Source: Dyadobacter sp. CECT 9275 (GTDB lineage: Bacteria; Bacteroidota; Bacteroidia; Cytophagales; Spirosomataceae). Taken from it: a DNA stretch of 64,000 nt. Location: positions 310,001 through 374,000 of the forward strand of contig NZ_CAJRAF010000004.1 of assembly GCF_907164905.1 (NCBI RefSeq), in the 5' to 3' direction. Under the pieces are notes generated by a model. It was given only the letters and a program-made list of their open reading frames with translations. It did no database searches and was not told the DNA's origin. Positions within the stretch are counted from its first letter, which is position 1. Every line of letters begins with the position of its first letter. Both the position numbers and the translations under genes were made by a program. Of this stretch, positions 36,651 through 44,886 are shown one piece after another.

Positions 36651-37766
36651 ATGAGATCAACTACGAAGAACATGAACGGCCCAATCATTTTCCGTTGGCT
36701 GATCTGCTGCATACTGTTTCACGCCTCATGTGCGGCACTCGCACTTGATGAAAAAGCAGTCAGAACCATTACCATCCGAGCGGTTCCTGGAATGCGGTTT
36801 GATCCGGTCAGAATAAAGGCTGAGCCCGGTGAAAAGATAAAAGTGGTATTTGCCAATGCAGATGATATGAGCCACAACTTCCTGATAGTGAAACCAGGAA
36901 GCCGGTTACACGTTGTGGAAGAGGCACTGAAGCTGGCCGAAAGAGGACCAGAAAAAAACTATATCCCCGACGTCCCGGATATCCTTTGGTCCCTGCCTGT
37001 GGTAAGTCCGGGTGAAATAGGCGCGCTGAACATCACAGTACCGCAGCAGGAGGGTGCCTACCCTTACGTATGCACTTTCCCTGGCCACGGATTTGTGATG
37101 TATGGTGCCCTTTACGTCACCAGAAATGAGTTGCTTCCCATTCAGGATGATCCGAATGTTCCCGAATACGCCCGTGTGAGTAGTGGGCCGGCTTCAAAAC
37201 ATACCCATTCCCAGACGGTCTTTCATCCCTATCCTTTGTCCCCTCCTGTGTTGTACAGGGTTTTTATGCCGAATGCCGGGCCGGCCTCTTTTGCAGTCAG
37301 AATAACGGACAGCTTATCCTATTGCTGGGACTCCTCACACGGGCGACTGTTATATGCCTGGAAGGGTGGTTTCATTGACAATTCGGTTGCCTGGCGGGGC
37401 CACGTAAATGCGGAAGCCGAAATTCTGGGTGAGATTTTTTATCAGGCCGCAGAAACCTGCCCGCTGAGCGCGCTGGGCGGGAAGTCTGCCCCTGTCATTT
37501 TCAAAGGATATACCCTCAAAAAAGGATACCCCGAATTCCACTATACCATAGGCTCTCTGGATGTTTATGAAACCATACTTCCCGGGAAAAACCGGATGGA
37601 GTGGGTCCACCAGTTCCGGGTATCCGGTGCGCGAAAAGGCATTTGTTTTGACACCAGCGGCAAAGGGAAATATACCGTCCGCCATAGTGCTGGTCGTATG
37701 AAGGATCGGGTGATCAGCCTGAGTAACTCAGAAGCCCTCCGCTTTTCAGTAACCTACACCTTTTAA
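36651..37766 (+). CDS. azurin/plastocyanin-type copper protein with extra C-terminal domain
   Basis: A 371-residue exported protein. Residues ~38-158 form a cupredoxin: RAVPGMRFDPVRIKAEPGEK, then His75 in DDMSHNFLI and the copper loop Cys141-x4-His146-x3-Met150 (CTFPGHGFVMYGALYV), the azurin spacing. Residues ~190-371 form a second, unrecognised beta-rich domain (RVFMPNAGPASFAVRITDS, IFKGYTLKKGYPEFHYTIGS). A type 1 copper centre points to electron transfer in the periplasm. It ends 4 nt before the propeller gene, so the two are surely cotranscribed. Confidence 0.8.
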   Translation: MRSTTKNMNGPIIFRWLICCILFHASCAALALDEKAVRTITIRAVPGMRFDPVRIKAEPGEKIKVVFANADDMSHNFLIVKPGSRLHVVEEALKLAERGPEKNYIPDVPDILWSLPVVSPGEIGALNITVPQQEGAYPYVCTFPGHGFVMYGALYVTRNELLPIQDDPNVPEYARVSSGPASKHTHSQTVFHPYPLSPPVLYRVFMPNAGPASFAVRITDSLSYCWDSSHGRLLYAWKGGFIDNSVAWRGHVNAEAEILGEIFYQAAETCPLSALGGKSAPVIFKGYTLKKGYPEFHYTIGSLDVYETILPGKNRMEWVHQFRVSGARKGICFDTSGKGKYTVRHSAGRMKDRVISLSNSEALRFSVTYTF

Positions 37767-37770
37767 CACA

Positions 37771-39270
37771 ATGAAAAGAAAAACAGTACTTTTCTGGCTC
37801 ACGATGGCGTTGGTCCACCAGCACCATTCGGGTTACGGACAGGAGAAAGCCGGTTACACAGTGGAAAATATTGAACTGCCAAAAGGTCTCAATGCAGAAA
37901 CGGGAGGAATCAGTTTCATGCCGGACGGCAGAATGATTGCCTGCTTTCACCGTGGAGAAGTGATGACCTATCACCCTTTAACCAAAACATGGAAACTATT
38001 CGCACAGGGACTTCATGACCCGCTGGGCCTGCTGGTGGTGAGCAACAACGAAGTACTGGTCATGCAACAACCGGAACTGACGCGATTGAAAGATATGAAC
38101 GCCGATGGCATTGCGGAGATATATGAAACCGTGACGGCGGACTTTGGCATTTCAGGAAATTACCATGAGTTTAATTACGGACCGGTAAAGGATTACAGCG
38201 GCAATCTGTATATAGCGCTTAACCTGGCTTCATCCGGTGATGGCATCCGCAGTCGCGTACGCGGAGATCTGAACCTGCTCGGACGCGATGGTGAAGGGCG
38301 CAAACAGATGTTTTCGGTAGTCCCTTATCGTGGATGGGTGATGCAGTACACGCCTGAAAAACGCCTTGTCCCCTATGCCAGTGGCCTGAGGTCACCCAAT
38401 GGAATAGCCATGGATCCGGCAGGGAATCTGTTTGTCGCTGATAATCAGGGCGACTGGGTTGCCTCAAGTGCGTTGTATAATGTGCGCAAGGATCATTTTT
38501 ACGGGCACCCGGCCGGGCTGGTCTGGAAGAAAGGATGGGACAAAGGCAGCCCTTTTGATACTCCGATCACCTATCTGGACAGTTTGAGAACAGCTCCGGC
38601 CGTATGGTTCCCGCAGGGAATTATTGCCAATTCGCCTTCTCAGCCGCTATTTGACATCACTGAGGGGAAATTTGGTCCGTTCAAAGGTCAGTTGTTTATC
38701 GGGGAAATGAACCGCGACAGAATCGTCAGAGTCGTGCTCGAGCGGGTGAACGGAGAATTTCAGGGGGCCTGCATACCTTTTATAGATGGTACCGGTTTGC
38801 TGAAAGGAAACAACCGGATGGCCTTTGCCCCGGATGGCAGCCTGTGGGTAGGCCATACCGAACACGGATGGATTGGCAGCAAGGGAATACAGAAAATCAG
38901 CTTTACAGGGCATGTACCGACTGATATTCTTAAGATGTCGCTGACCAAAACCGGTTTTGATATCACATTTACCAAGGAAATGGATGAAAAAACAGTCACT
39001 GATACGGCCCGTTATCACCTGCGGCATTATCGGTACAAATATTACAAAAAACCGGCCAATGAACCGGTAGATGAAACCATCCAGTTCGACCGTCAGGAAG
39101 TTCCCATACAATCCATCACCCTTTCACCCGACCATAAAAAGGTATCCATGCGGATTGATGCGCTCAAAGAGGGGTATGTTTATGAACTAAAGCTGGAACC
39201 TTTGAAGAGCACGGATCAGGAGCAGCTGGTGAACCGTTTGATCTGTTACACATTGAACCATTTAAGATAA
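37771..39270 (+). CDS. secreted propeller protein, sugar-dehydrogenase-like
   Basis: A 499-residue exported protein (signal MKRKTVLFWLTMALVHQHHS) with a six-bladed propeller of the kind seen in large PVC-type and Bacteroidota cytochrome proteins: GGISFMPDGRMIACFHRGEV, SGLRSPNGIAMDPAGNLFVADNQGD as separate short blades, and NNRMAFAPDGSLWVGHTEHG. There is no haem motif. A C-terminal Ig-like part (SLTKTGFDITFTKEMDEKT) follows. The partner copper protein next to it may take electrons from it, but catalytic activity is inferred only. Confidence 0.7.
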   Translation: MKRKTVLFWLTMALVHQHHSGYGQEKAGYTVENIELPKGLNAETGGISFMPDGRMIACFHRGEVMTYHPLTKTWKLFAQGLHDPLGLLVVSNNEVLVMQQPELTRLKDMNADGIAEIYETVTADFGISGNYHEFNYGPVKDYSGNLYIALNLASSGDGIRSRVRGDLNLLGRDGEGRKQMFSVVPYRGWVMQYTPEKRLVPYASGLRSPNGIAMDPAGNLFVADNQGDWVASSALYNVRKDHFYGHPAGLVWKKGWDKGSPFDTPITYLDSLRTAPAVWFPQGIIANSPSQPLFDITEGKFGPFKGQLFIGEMNRDRIVRVVLERVNGEFQGACIPFIDGTGLLKGNNRMAFAPDGSLWVGHTEHGWIGSKGIQKISFTGHVPTDILKMSLTKTGFDITFTKEMDEKTVTDTARYHLRHYRYKYYKKPANEPVDETIQFDRQEVPIQSITLSPDHKKVSMRIDALKEGYVYELKLEPLKSTDQEQLVNRLICYTLNHLR

Positions 39271-39337
39271 GTATAACCGGAATGGGCTCAGCTACTAGCC
39301 ATTCCGTCACTAAACCGTTTATTTAACCATCAGCATC

Positions 39338-40255
39338 ATGATGAACAGAAGAGATTTCTGGAAAAATTCGATTGCGACCTCCGCTTCACTGCTCGTAGCT
39401 TCAAAAGCGGCGGCATTTTCAGAGAAGGCACCCCTATCAGCGGCTACCCCTGCTTTCATCGATAGCTATATCAATCTGTTCGACTGGCCATTCAGAAAAC
39501 TGAAATATGCCGACACGGGGAAGATAACAGCAAAATTGTCAAAACACAGTATCACAGAGGCTTGGGCCGGAAGTTTTGAAGGTCTGCTTCATAAAAACAT
39601 CGATGCCGTGAACGCCCGGCTGGCAGAGGAATGCAAAAAAACATGGCCGGTTAAACTGATTCCCATAGGAACTGTAAATCCTAACTGGCCAGACTGGGAA
39701 GAAGACTTACGCAGATGCCACGAACAGTACAAAATGCCGGGGATAAGGATCGTACCAATTTACCAACTGATAGACTTGCAAAGTCCCGAATTTGGCCGTC
39801 TGCTTGAAATGACTACCCGCATGGGAATGTTCATCCAGGTCGTCGGAGATGTTGAAGACCCTCGTCATCATCACGCAGCCCTGAAAACGAAGGATGTGAA
39901 ATTTGAACCCCTCCTGGATGCCGCAAAAAGTATCCCCGGTGCACGCATTCAGCTGGTTCACTGGAACCGGAAAATACCGAATCCGCTTCTTGAAAAAATA
40001 ATGAATGAGACGAGAATAACGCTCGACATTTCCCGAATTGAAGGTGCAGGAGAGCTGGGCAGGTTAATGGAGGGAAACTCATGGTACGGCCCGAAAAACC
40101 TTAAAATCAGCAGTGAAAGGTTTCTGTTCGGTTCACATGCGCCGTACTTCCCGCTGGAGTCGGCATTGTACAAACTCTTTGAATCGCCGCTGAGTGAAGC
40201 CCAATTCAACCTGATCACCAGAGGAAATGCAGAAAATTTCAAGAGAACTCAATAA
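39338..40255 (+). CDS. exported amidohydrolase-related protein with altered metal site
   Basis: A 305-residue protein with a twin-arginine-like leader (NRRDFWKNSIATSASLLVAS). The fold matches amidohydrolase-related (TIM-barrel) proteins: barrel-strand stretches PVKLIPIGTVNPNWPDWEED, MPGIRIVPIYQLI, GARIQLVHWNRKIPNPLLEK and a C-terminal RFLFGSHAPYFPLESALYKL. The usual Asp-x-His-x-His at the first strand is Asp42-Ser-Tyr44-Ile-Asn46 here, so both metal His are missing. It may be a non-catalytic partner of the next protein. Confidence 0.72.
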   Translation: MMNRRDFWKNSIATSASLLVASKAAAFSEKAPLSAATPAFIDSYINLFDWPFRKLKYADTGKITAKLSKHSITEAWAGSFEGLLHKNIDAVNARLAEECKKTWPVKLIPIGTVNPNWPDWEEDLRRCHEQYKMPGIRIVPIYQLIDLQSPEFGRLLEMTTRMGMFIQVVGDVEDPRHHHAALKTKDVKFEPLLDAAKSIPGARIQLVHWNRKIPNPLLEKIMNETRITLDISRIEGAGELGRLMEGNSWYGPKNLKISSERFLFGSHAPYFPLESALYKLFESPLSEAQFNLITRGNAENFKRTQ

Positions 40256-40299
40256 CCAAATCTATCAACGGCGGAAAATTCGAAACAACTGAATAAATT

Positions 40300-41175
40300 A
40301 TGGCCTTACCATCACCAGAAAATTACGGACTTCCCGGTTTCAGCGAGCTGAAAGAATACCGGATTTGGGATACCCACTACCACGGCTATATGACCGGCGG
40401 AGACCCGGTTCAGCAGAATGATGAAATGCTTTTTTATGTCAAAAGAATGGGTATCGAACGGGTGGTGTCTGTGGATATAGGAGGTACCCTGGCCAAACCG
40501 CTGATCCCGATGCCCTACGATGTTGCCAAACGGTCGTTTCTTGAAAAAAACCGGTCGTTTTTTTCCGGGATTATTCCGATCGACCCGGGTTTTCCCGAAG
40601 AAAGTTGCCGAAAAATGGAGGAATGGATTGAAAACGGACCTTGCATAGGTATCAAATATGTGGGCGGCAACCAGCTGGGTGTCACTTGCGACCACCCGAA
40701 TAATGATATGATTATTGAAAAGGCCGTTTCACTGAAAGCTGTCATTTATATTCATACCTGGATCAAAACCGGTGGGCCCGCAAACGTGATCGGGGGAGAT
40801 AATCTGCCGGGAGAAAGCGCTCCATGGCATGTGGCCCGGCTGGCAAAACGGTTTCCGCAGGTGAACATGATCTGCGGGCATGCCGGTGGTGACTGGGAAC
40901 TGGGCGCCCGGGCCATCAGAGCCAACGAAAATGTATACTTCGAATTCAGCGGAGCCGATCCTCAGTCGGGCTCGGTGGACCTGGCGGTAAAAGAACTCGG
41001 TACCGACCGCATCGTTTGGGGAGGGCATGGTCCGAGCCGTTCCTACTCCACCGAACTCGCCAAAATACTGGATGCCGATCTTAAGTTCGAAGAGCGGAAA
41101 AAGTTGTTCGGAGGCAATTATCGCCGACTCGCCAAAAACATATTCGAGAAAAAAGGATGGGCCCTTAAGCTCTGA
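40300..41175 (+). CDS. amidohydrolase family protein
   Basis: A 291-residue metal-dependent hydrolase of the amidohydrolase-related group. The metal motif is intact: DTHYHGY with His26 and His28; a later ligand lies in VNMICGHAGGDWE and a final one near VWGGHGPSRSYS. No signal peptide is seen. It follows the altered paralogue by 44 nt; the two may form a heteromer, although only the first carries an export leader. Substrate unknown; family members cut amide or lactone bonds or decarboxylate small acids. Confidence 0.82.
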   Translation: MALPSPENYGLPGFSELKEYRIWDTHYHGYMTGGDPVQQNDEMLFYVKRMGIERVVSVDIGGTLAKPLIPMPYDVAKRSFLEKNRSFFSGIIPIDPGFPEESCRKMEEWIENGPCIGIKYVGGNQLGVTCDHPNNDMIIEKAVSLKAVIYIHTWIKTGGPANVIGGDNLPGESAPWHVARLAKRFPQVNMICGHAGGDWELGARAIRANENVYFEFSGADPQSGSVDLAVKELGTDRIVWGGHGPSRSYSTELAKILDADLKFEERKKLFGGNYRRLAKNIFEKKGWALKL

Positions 41176-41220
41176 ACAATATCCCAATTGTGAAGCACTG
41201 GATTTAATCAATCAAAACTT

Positions 41221-42582
41221 ATGGAAGAAACCAATGACTTAAACCGCCGGAAGTTTTTCGGAAAACTCGGCGCGGGAACCCTGGCTATGATGGCGGCCAA
41301 TACCATACCAGCCTACAGCATCCACTCCTCACTGGATAAAGGCAAACTGGCCGTACTGGGCGGAGAGCCCATACGTAAAAACAAAGCCTGGCCAGCCTGG
41401 CCGCAGGTTACCGAAAAAATGTTGAATGCGATGGCAGATACCACCCGCAGCGCCAAATGGAGCCGCATCAGTCTGAAAGACGGAAACGTGGATACATTTG
41501 AAAAGGCCTATGCCCAGCTGATCGGCACAAAGTATTGTGTGGGCACGGGATCTGGAACCCAGGCCCTTGCTACCTGCGTGGAAGCACTGGGCATTGAGCC
41601 AGGCGATGAGGTAATCACCTCTCCATACACCGACATGGGTACTGTTTCAGCCATCATCACCAGCAGGGCGCTTCCGGTCCTGGCCGACCTGCATGCCGAT
41701 TCCTACCAGATTGATCCGGAAGATGTTGAAAGAAAAATAACGCCTCATACCAAAGCAATTATCCCGGTATACCTCGGAGGCCTGGCCTGCGACATGGACA
41801 GGATCATGGCCATCGCGAAAAAGCATAACCTAAAGGTCATTGAAGATGCCTGCCAGGGGCATCTGGCGGGTTATAAGGGTAAGAAACTGGGAACCATCGG
41901 AGATCTGGGATGTTTCAGTTTTCAGGCCAGCAAGGGAATTGCATGCGGAGAGGGCGGCGCGGTGGTAGGCAATGATTTCGATCTGATGGAGCAATGCTTC
42001 ACGGTACAGAACCATGGAACCGCCCGCAACGGCAAACATGTGACAATAGGCCCCAAATACCGCATGAACGAATTTGAAGGTGCTATTCTGATGGCTCAGC
42101 TGGACGGTGTGCGCGAAAGATTCGAGCTGCGGAATGCCAATGCCGATTATCTGAATGCAAAGCTGAAAGATTTTCCTGGACTCGTTCCGCAGCGAAGGTA
42201 TGAAGGAACGGAAAACGGTGGATTATACATTTATGCCCTTGCCTATCACAAAGAACATTTTAACAACGCAGACCGAAGTAAGTTTCTGAAAGCTATACAG
42301 GCAGAAGGTATTGGTTTCACAGGTTACATTCCTAACGGCCTGCACCGGGAGCCCTGGGTGGACCACCTGACAGGCCTCCGCTCCTACAAAAAGATGTATT
42401 CAACTGCAAGACTTAAAACATTTAAGGAGCAGATGGTATTGCCGCAGTGTGACATAGCCAGTTCGCGTATGGTATCTCTCTGGGCATCGGGACCGTTGCT
42501 GGGAAGCAGGCAGGACATGGATAACATTATCGATGCCATCATGAAGGTATATGACCATCGTGATAAGTTGAGCGAGATTTAG
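41221..42582 (+). CDS. DegT/DnrJ/EryC1-family PLP enzyme with Tat leader
   Basis: A 453-residue fold-type I aminotransferase-like enzyme. The PLP-binding lysine is Lys238 in FSFQASKGIACGEGGAV, the ring-contacting Asp209 is in VIEDACQGHLAG, and GTGSGTQALATCVEALG is the phosphate-cup stretch. The first 33 residues have a twin-arginine pattern (NRRKFFGKLGAGTLAMMAA). Family enzymes usually transfer amino groups onto nucleotide sugars in the cytoplasm, so export of a folded PLP enzyme is odd; an exported relative acting on small sugars or amino compounds is a possibility. Last gene of the run, with a terminator behind it. Confidence 0.85.
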   Translation: MEETNDLNRRKFFGKLGAGTLAMMAANTIPAYSIHSSLDKGKLAVLGGEPIRKNKAWPAWPQVTEKMLNAMADTTRSAKWSRISLKDGNVDTFEKAYAQLIGTKYCVGTGSGTQALATCVEALGIEPGDEVITSPYTDMGTVSAIITSRALPVLADLHADSYQIDPEDVERKITPHTKAIIPVYLGGLACDMDRIMAIAKKHNLKVIEDACQGHLAGYKGKKLGTIGDLGCFSFQASKGIACGEGGAVVGNDFDLMEQCFTVQNHGTARNGKHVTIGPKYRMNEFEGAILMAQLDGVRERFELRNANADYLNAKLKDFPGLVPQRRYEGTENGGLYIYALAYHKEHFNNADRSKFLKAIQAEGIGFTGYIPNGLHREPWVDHLTGLRSYKKMYSTARLKTFKEQMVLPQCDIASSRMVSLWASGPLLGSRQDMDNIIDAIMKVYDHRDKLSEI

Positions 42583-42597
42583 ATGAATAGCATACAG

Positions 42598-42648
42598 AAA
42601 ACCAGCAAGCTGCAACAGAAACCACTCTGCCCGACTTGCTGGTTTTTT
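42598..42648 (+). terminator. intrinsic terminator between convergent genes
   Basis: AAAACCAGCAAG and CTTGCTGGTTTT pair over 12 bp, followed by more T. The shorter A-run lets it also serve the minus-strand esterase gene. Confidence 0.8.
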
Positions 42649-42678
42649 ATTTGGCTTTCACCTGCCATTCAGGCCCTC

Positions 42679-44799
42679 TTACTTTAAAAAGCGGATAATG
42701 TGAGCCGGTGTATCCGAAGTGCTTTCCCCTGGAATAATCTGCTGCTTTTCCACTACTCCGGCATACTGTTTCTGCACCTCCTCCTGACTCAGGGTAACCC
42801 CTTCGCCAGATACCGGCCCGATCACCAGCAGCGACTGGGCCTTTTGTACGCCGGCAAGTTGCGGCAGGTCATAATGCTGCAACACACCAGCCGGTGCTGT
42901 TGGAAGAAATTTAGTTCTGTATTCGGGCTTTTCAAAAAGCGACTCAAACGAGACAAGCGGGCCAATCAGGATTTTTTTGTAGAACAAATCGGTACTGATA
43001 ACCGTTGCCTGCAATGCATCCGCTCCAAGTACACCGGTTGCAATGAGTGATAAGGTTTGTTTATTGTTTATCTTGCTTCTGATAAAATCACCGAGCCGTT
43101 TGATCTCCTCCATACGCAGCGCCACCAAGCTCTTATCGGCCAGTATGCCTAGGTACCACAAATTAAGGGCAACCCTTTCAATCTGCGCGTCTCCGCCAGG
43201 CAGCGCCGCGTTGACCAGCTCACCAATACCCGCCAGATCGGGAAGAATGACTTCGTGACCTTCGGTCACCAGCTTGTCGGCCAGTCCGCCAATGGCTGCC
43301 GCCTCCTGTTTTCCCTTTTCATCCAGCAGCAAAACAGCACCCAGAGACGGCCTCCTCGGTTTCATCCACAAAATCGGGAGATAATGATCGCCTGTGCTTT
43401 TTATCATGTACTTCTCGATATCATATCCTTCCCGGACAACCCTTCCCGAAAAAATAACCTCCGGCACAGCTGCAGGGGACTTGTATTGATTGATTTGGAT
43501 GACCTTTTTCTGAAGAGCCTCAAGGGAAACTTCTCCCTTCTTACGGTGTAAGACACCTGCTGTTTGTTTCGCAATCAGGGTATAAAGGTTCTCTCCTTTC
43601 AGGGAGGCATACACATTCCCTCCGGGAGTAACATGCAGCTCTTCGTCAGTAAACAATTTCACATCTTCTTCCTGCGCATTGCCTGGCTGGTTCAGGTATT
43701 TCTGGAAGAACGCATAGCTGGCTTCCCGGTTTTTTTTGGTAGAAGCATGAGGTGCATCATCTTCCACCATCTGAATATTTTGCTTACTGCCCAACGCCGC
43801 ATAAGCCCGGGATACCTCCCTGTAGACCTCACGCGCACCTTCGATCGGGAACATATCGTTAGTAGTAGTCACCATTAAAGCCGGTTTGGGGGCTCTTACT
43901 TCCAGCAAGTCCGCATGGTCATATCCCCTGGCTATGCCGTGAAAGAAAACCTGCTCTGCGTCCTGCGGGCCCTGGGAGCGGAGCAGTTTATCAAACGTGG
44001 TCAGGTAACATTCAGGCGCTGCGGCCAGGATCCGATCATCCATTGCCGCAATGTAGGCTGACTGCGTGCCACCGCCTGACCTTCCGGCAATTCCAATACG
44101 GGTGGGATCAATATCGTTTCGGCTGATCAGATAGTCCACCGCCCTGATACCGTCCCAAATAAAATAATTGGCGGGTGACAATCCCGACACAAAAGATAAA
44201 CTTCCCGGATAAGAATGCTCATGCGTAGGGCCAAAACGCGGCTTACCATCCGATTTCAGGTACTGAATACGCTCTCCCTGCCCAATAGGGTCGAAGGCCA
44301 GTACCGCAAAACCCTTTTTAGCGTAATTGATCATGATCCGCTGATAAGCCTCTGCTCTGAACCCGTTGGGACTATGGCCGCTGCAGTATACGATCGCCGG
44401 TAATTTCCCCGCTGGATGAGCGGGCATAAACAGCGCCGCCGTTACATAATATCCGGGCCTGGATTCAAAATAAAGTTTCTCCACCCGGACACCGTCCCGC
44501 TCAATGGTACCGGTCTTAACAGGATTCAACGGTGTTTTTTCGGGGAAAGCACCTGCCAGTCCTTTCAAAACACCCGCTATTTTCTTTTGGCGCTGGGTCC
44601 ATTCTGCCCTGCTTTTCAGTTGAGAAACCGCGGCACTCCTTTCCCCCAGTTGCTCTGAGGTACGGGACATAAGCTGACTGTAGAGTACATGCGGCTGCGA
44701 CTTATGAAATTTCCAATAATTGAGCACCGTCAGATCCTCCTGCGCAAACACTGGCACCATCCCTACCACAGCGAGGAGCGATAATACTATTTTTTTCAT
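42679..44799 (-). CDS. secreted alpha/beta-hydrolase, acetyl xylan esterase-like, two domains
   Basis: A 706-residue exported protein (signal MKKIVLSLLAVVGMVPVFAQ). The first ~390 residues are an alpha/beta-hydrolase of the acetyl xylan esterase-like group: LPAIVYCSGHSPNGFRAEAY, AVLAFDPIGQGER, nucleophile Ser in GIAGRSGGGTQSAYIAA, and a C-terminal His in DDAPHAST. The second half (about 450-706) is a degenerate hydrolase fold (AVLLLDEKGKQEAAAIGG, HEVILPDLAGIGEL) without a visible nucleophile. It closes the minus-strand sigma/FecR/SusC/SusD unit and is the likely enzyme of that locus, removing ester groups from a polymer or glycan. Confidence 0.82.
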   Translation of the reverse strand: MKKIVLSLLAVVGMVPVFAQEDLTVLNYWKFHKSQPHVLYSQLMSRTSEQLGERSAAVSQLKSRAEWTQRQKKIAGVLKGLAGAFPEKTPLNPVKTGTIERDGVRVEKLYFESRPGYYVTAALFMPAHPAGKLPAIVYCSGHSPNGFRAEAYQRIMINYAKKGFAVLAFDPIGQGERIQYLKSDGKPRFGPTHEHSYPGSLSFVSGLSPANYFIWDGIRAVDYLISRNDIDPTRIGIAGRSGGGTQSAYIAAMDDRILAAAPECYLTTFDKLLRSQGPQDAEQVFFHGIARGYDHADLLEVRAPKPALMVTTTNDMFPIEGAREVYREVSRAYAALGSKQNIQMVEDDAPHASTKKNREASYAFFQKYLNQPGNAQEEDVKLFTDEELHVTPGGNVYASLKGENLYTLIAKQTAGVLHRKKGEVSLEALQKKVIQINQYKSPAAVPEVIFSGRVVREGYDIEKYMIKSTGDHYLPILWMKPRRPSLGAVLLLDEKGKQEAAAIGGLADKLVTEGHEVILPDLAGIGELVNAALPGGDAQIERVALNLWYLGILADKSLVALRMEEIKRLGDFIRSKINNKQTLSLIATGVLGADALQATVISTDLFYKKILIGPLVSFESLFEKPEYRTKFLPTAPAGVLQHYDLPQLAGVQKAQSLLVIGPVSGEGVTLSQEEVQKQYAGVVEKQQIIPGESTSDTPAHIIRFLK

Positions 44800-44886
44800 A
44801 CGATGTTAAAGGTTTAGGACAAAAATGGCCGCCTGTTTACAAATGTTTTCAGGCAGCCCCAAACTTCGGTTAAATTGAGCTGTTTA

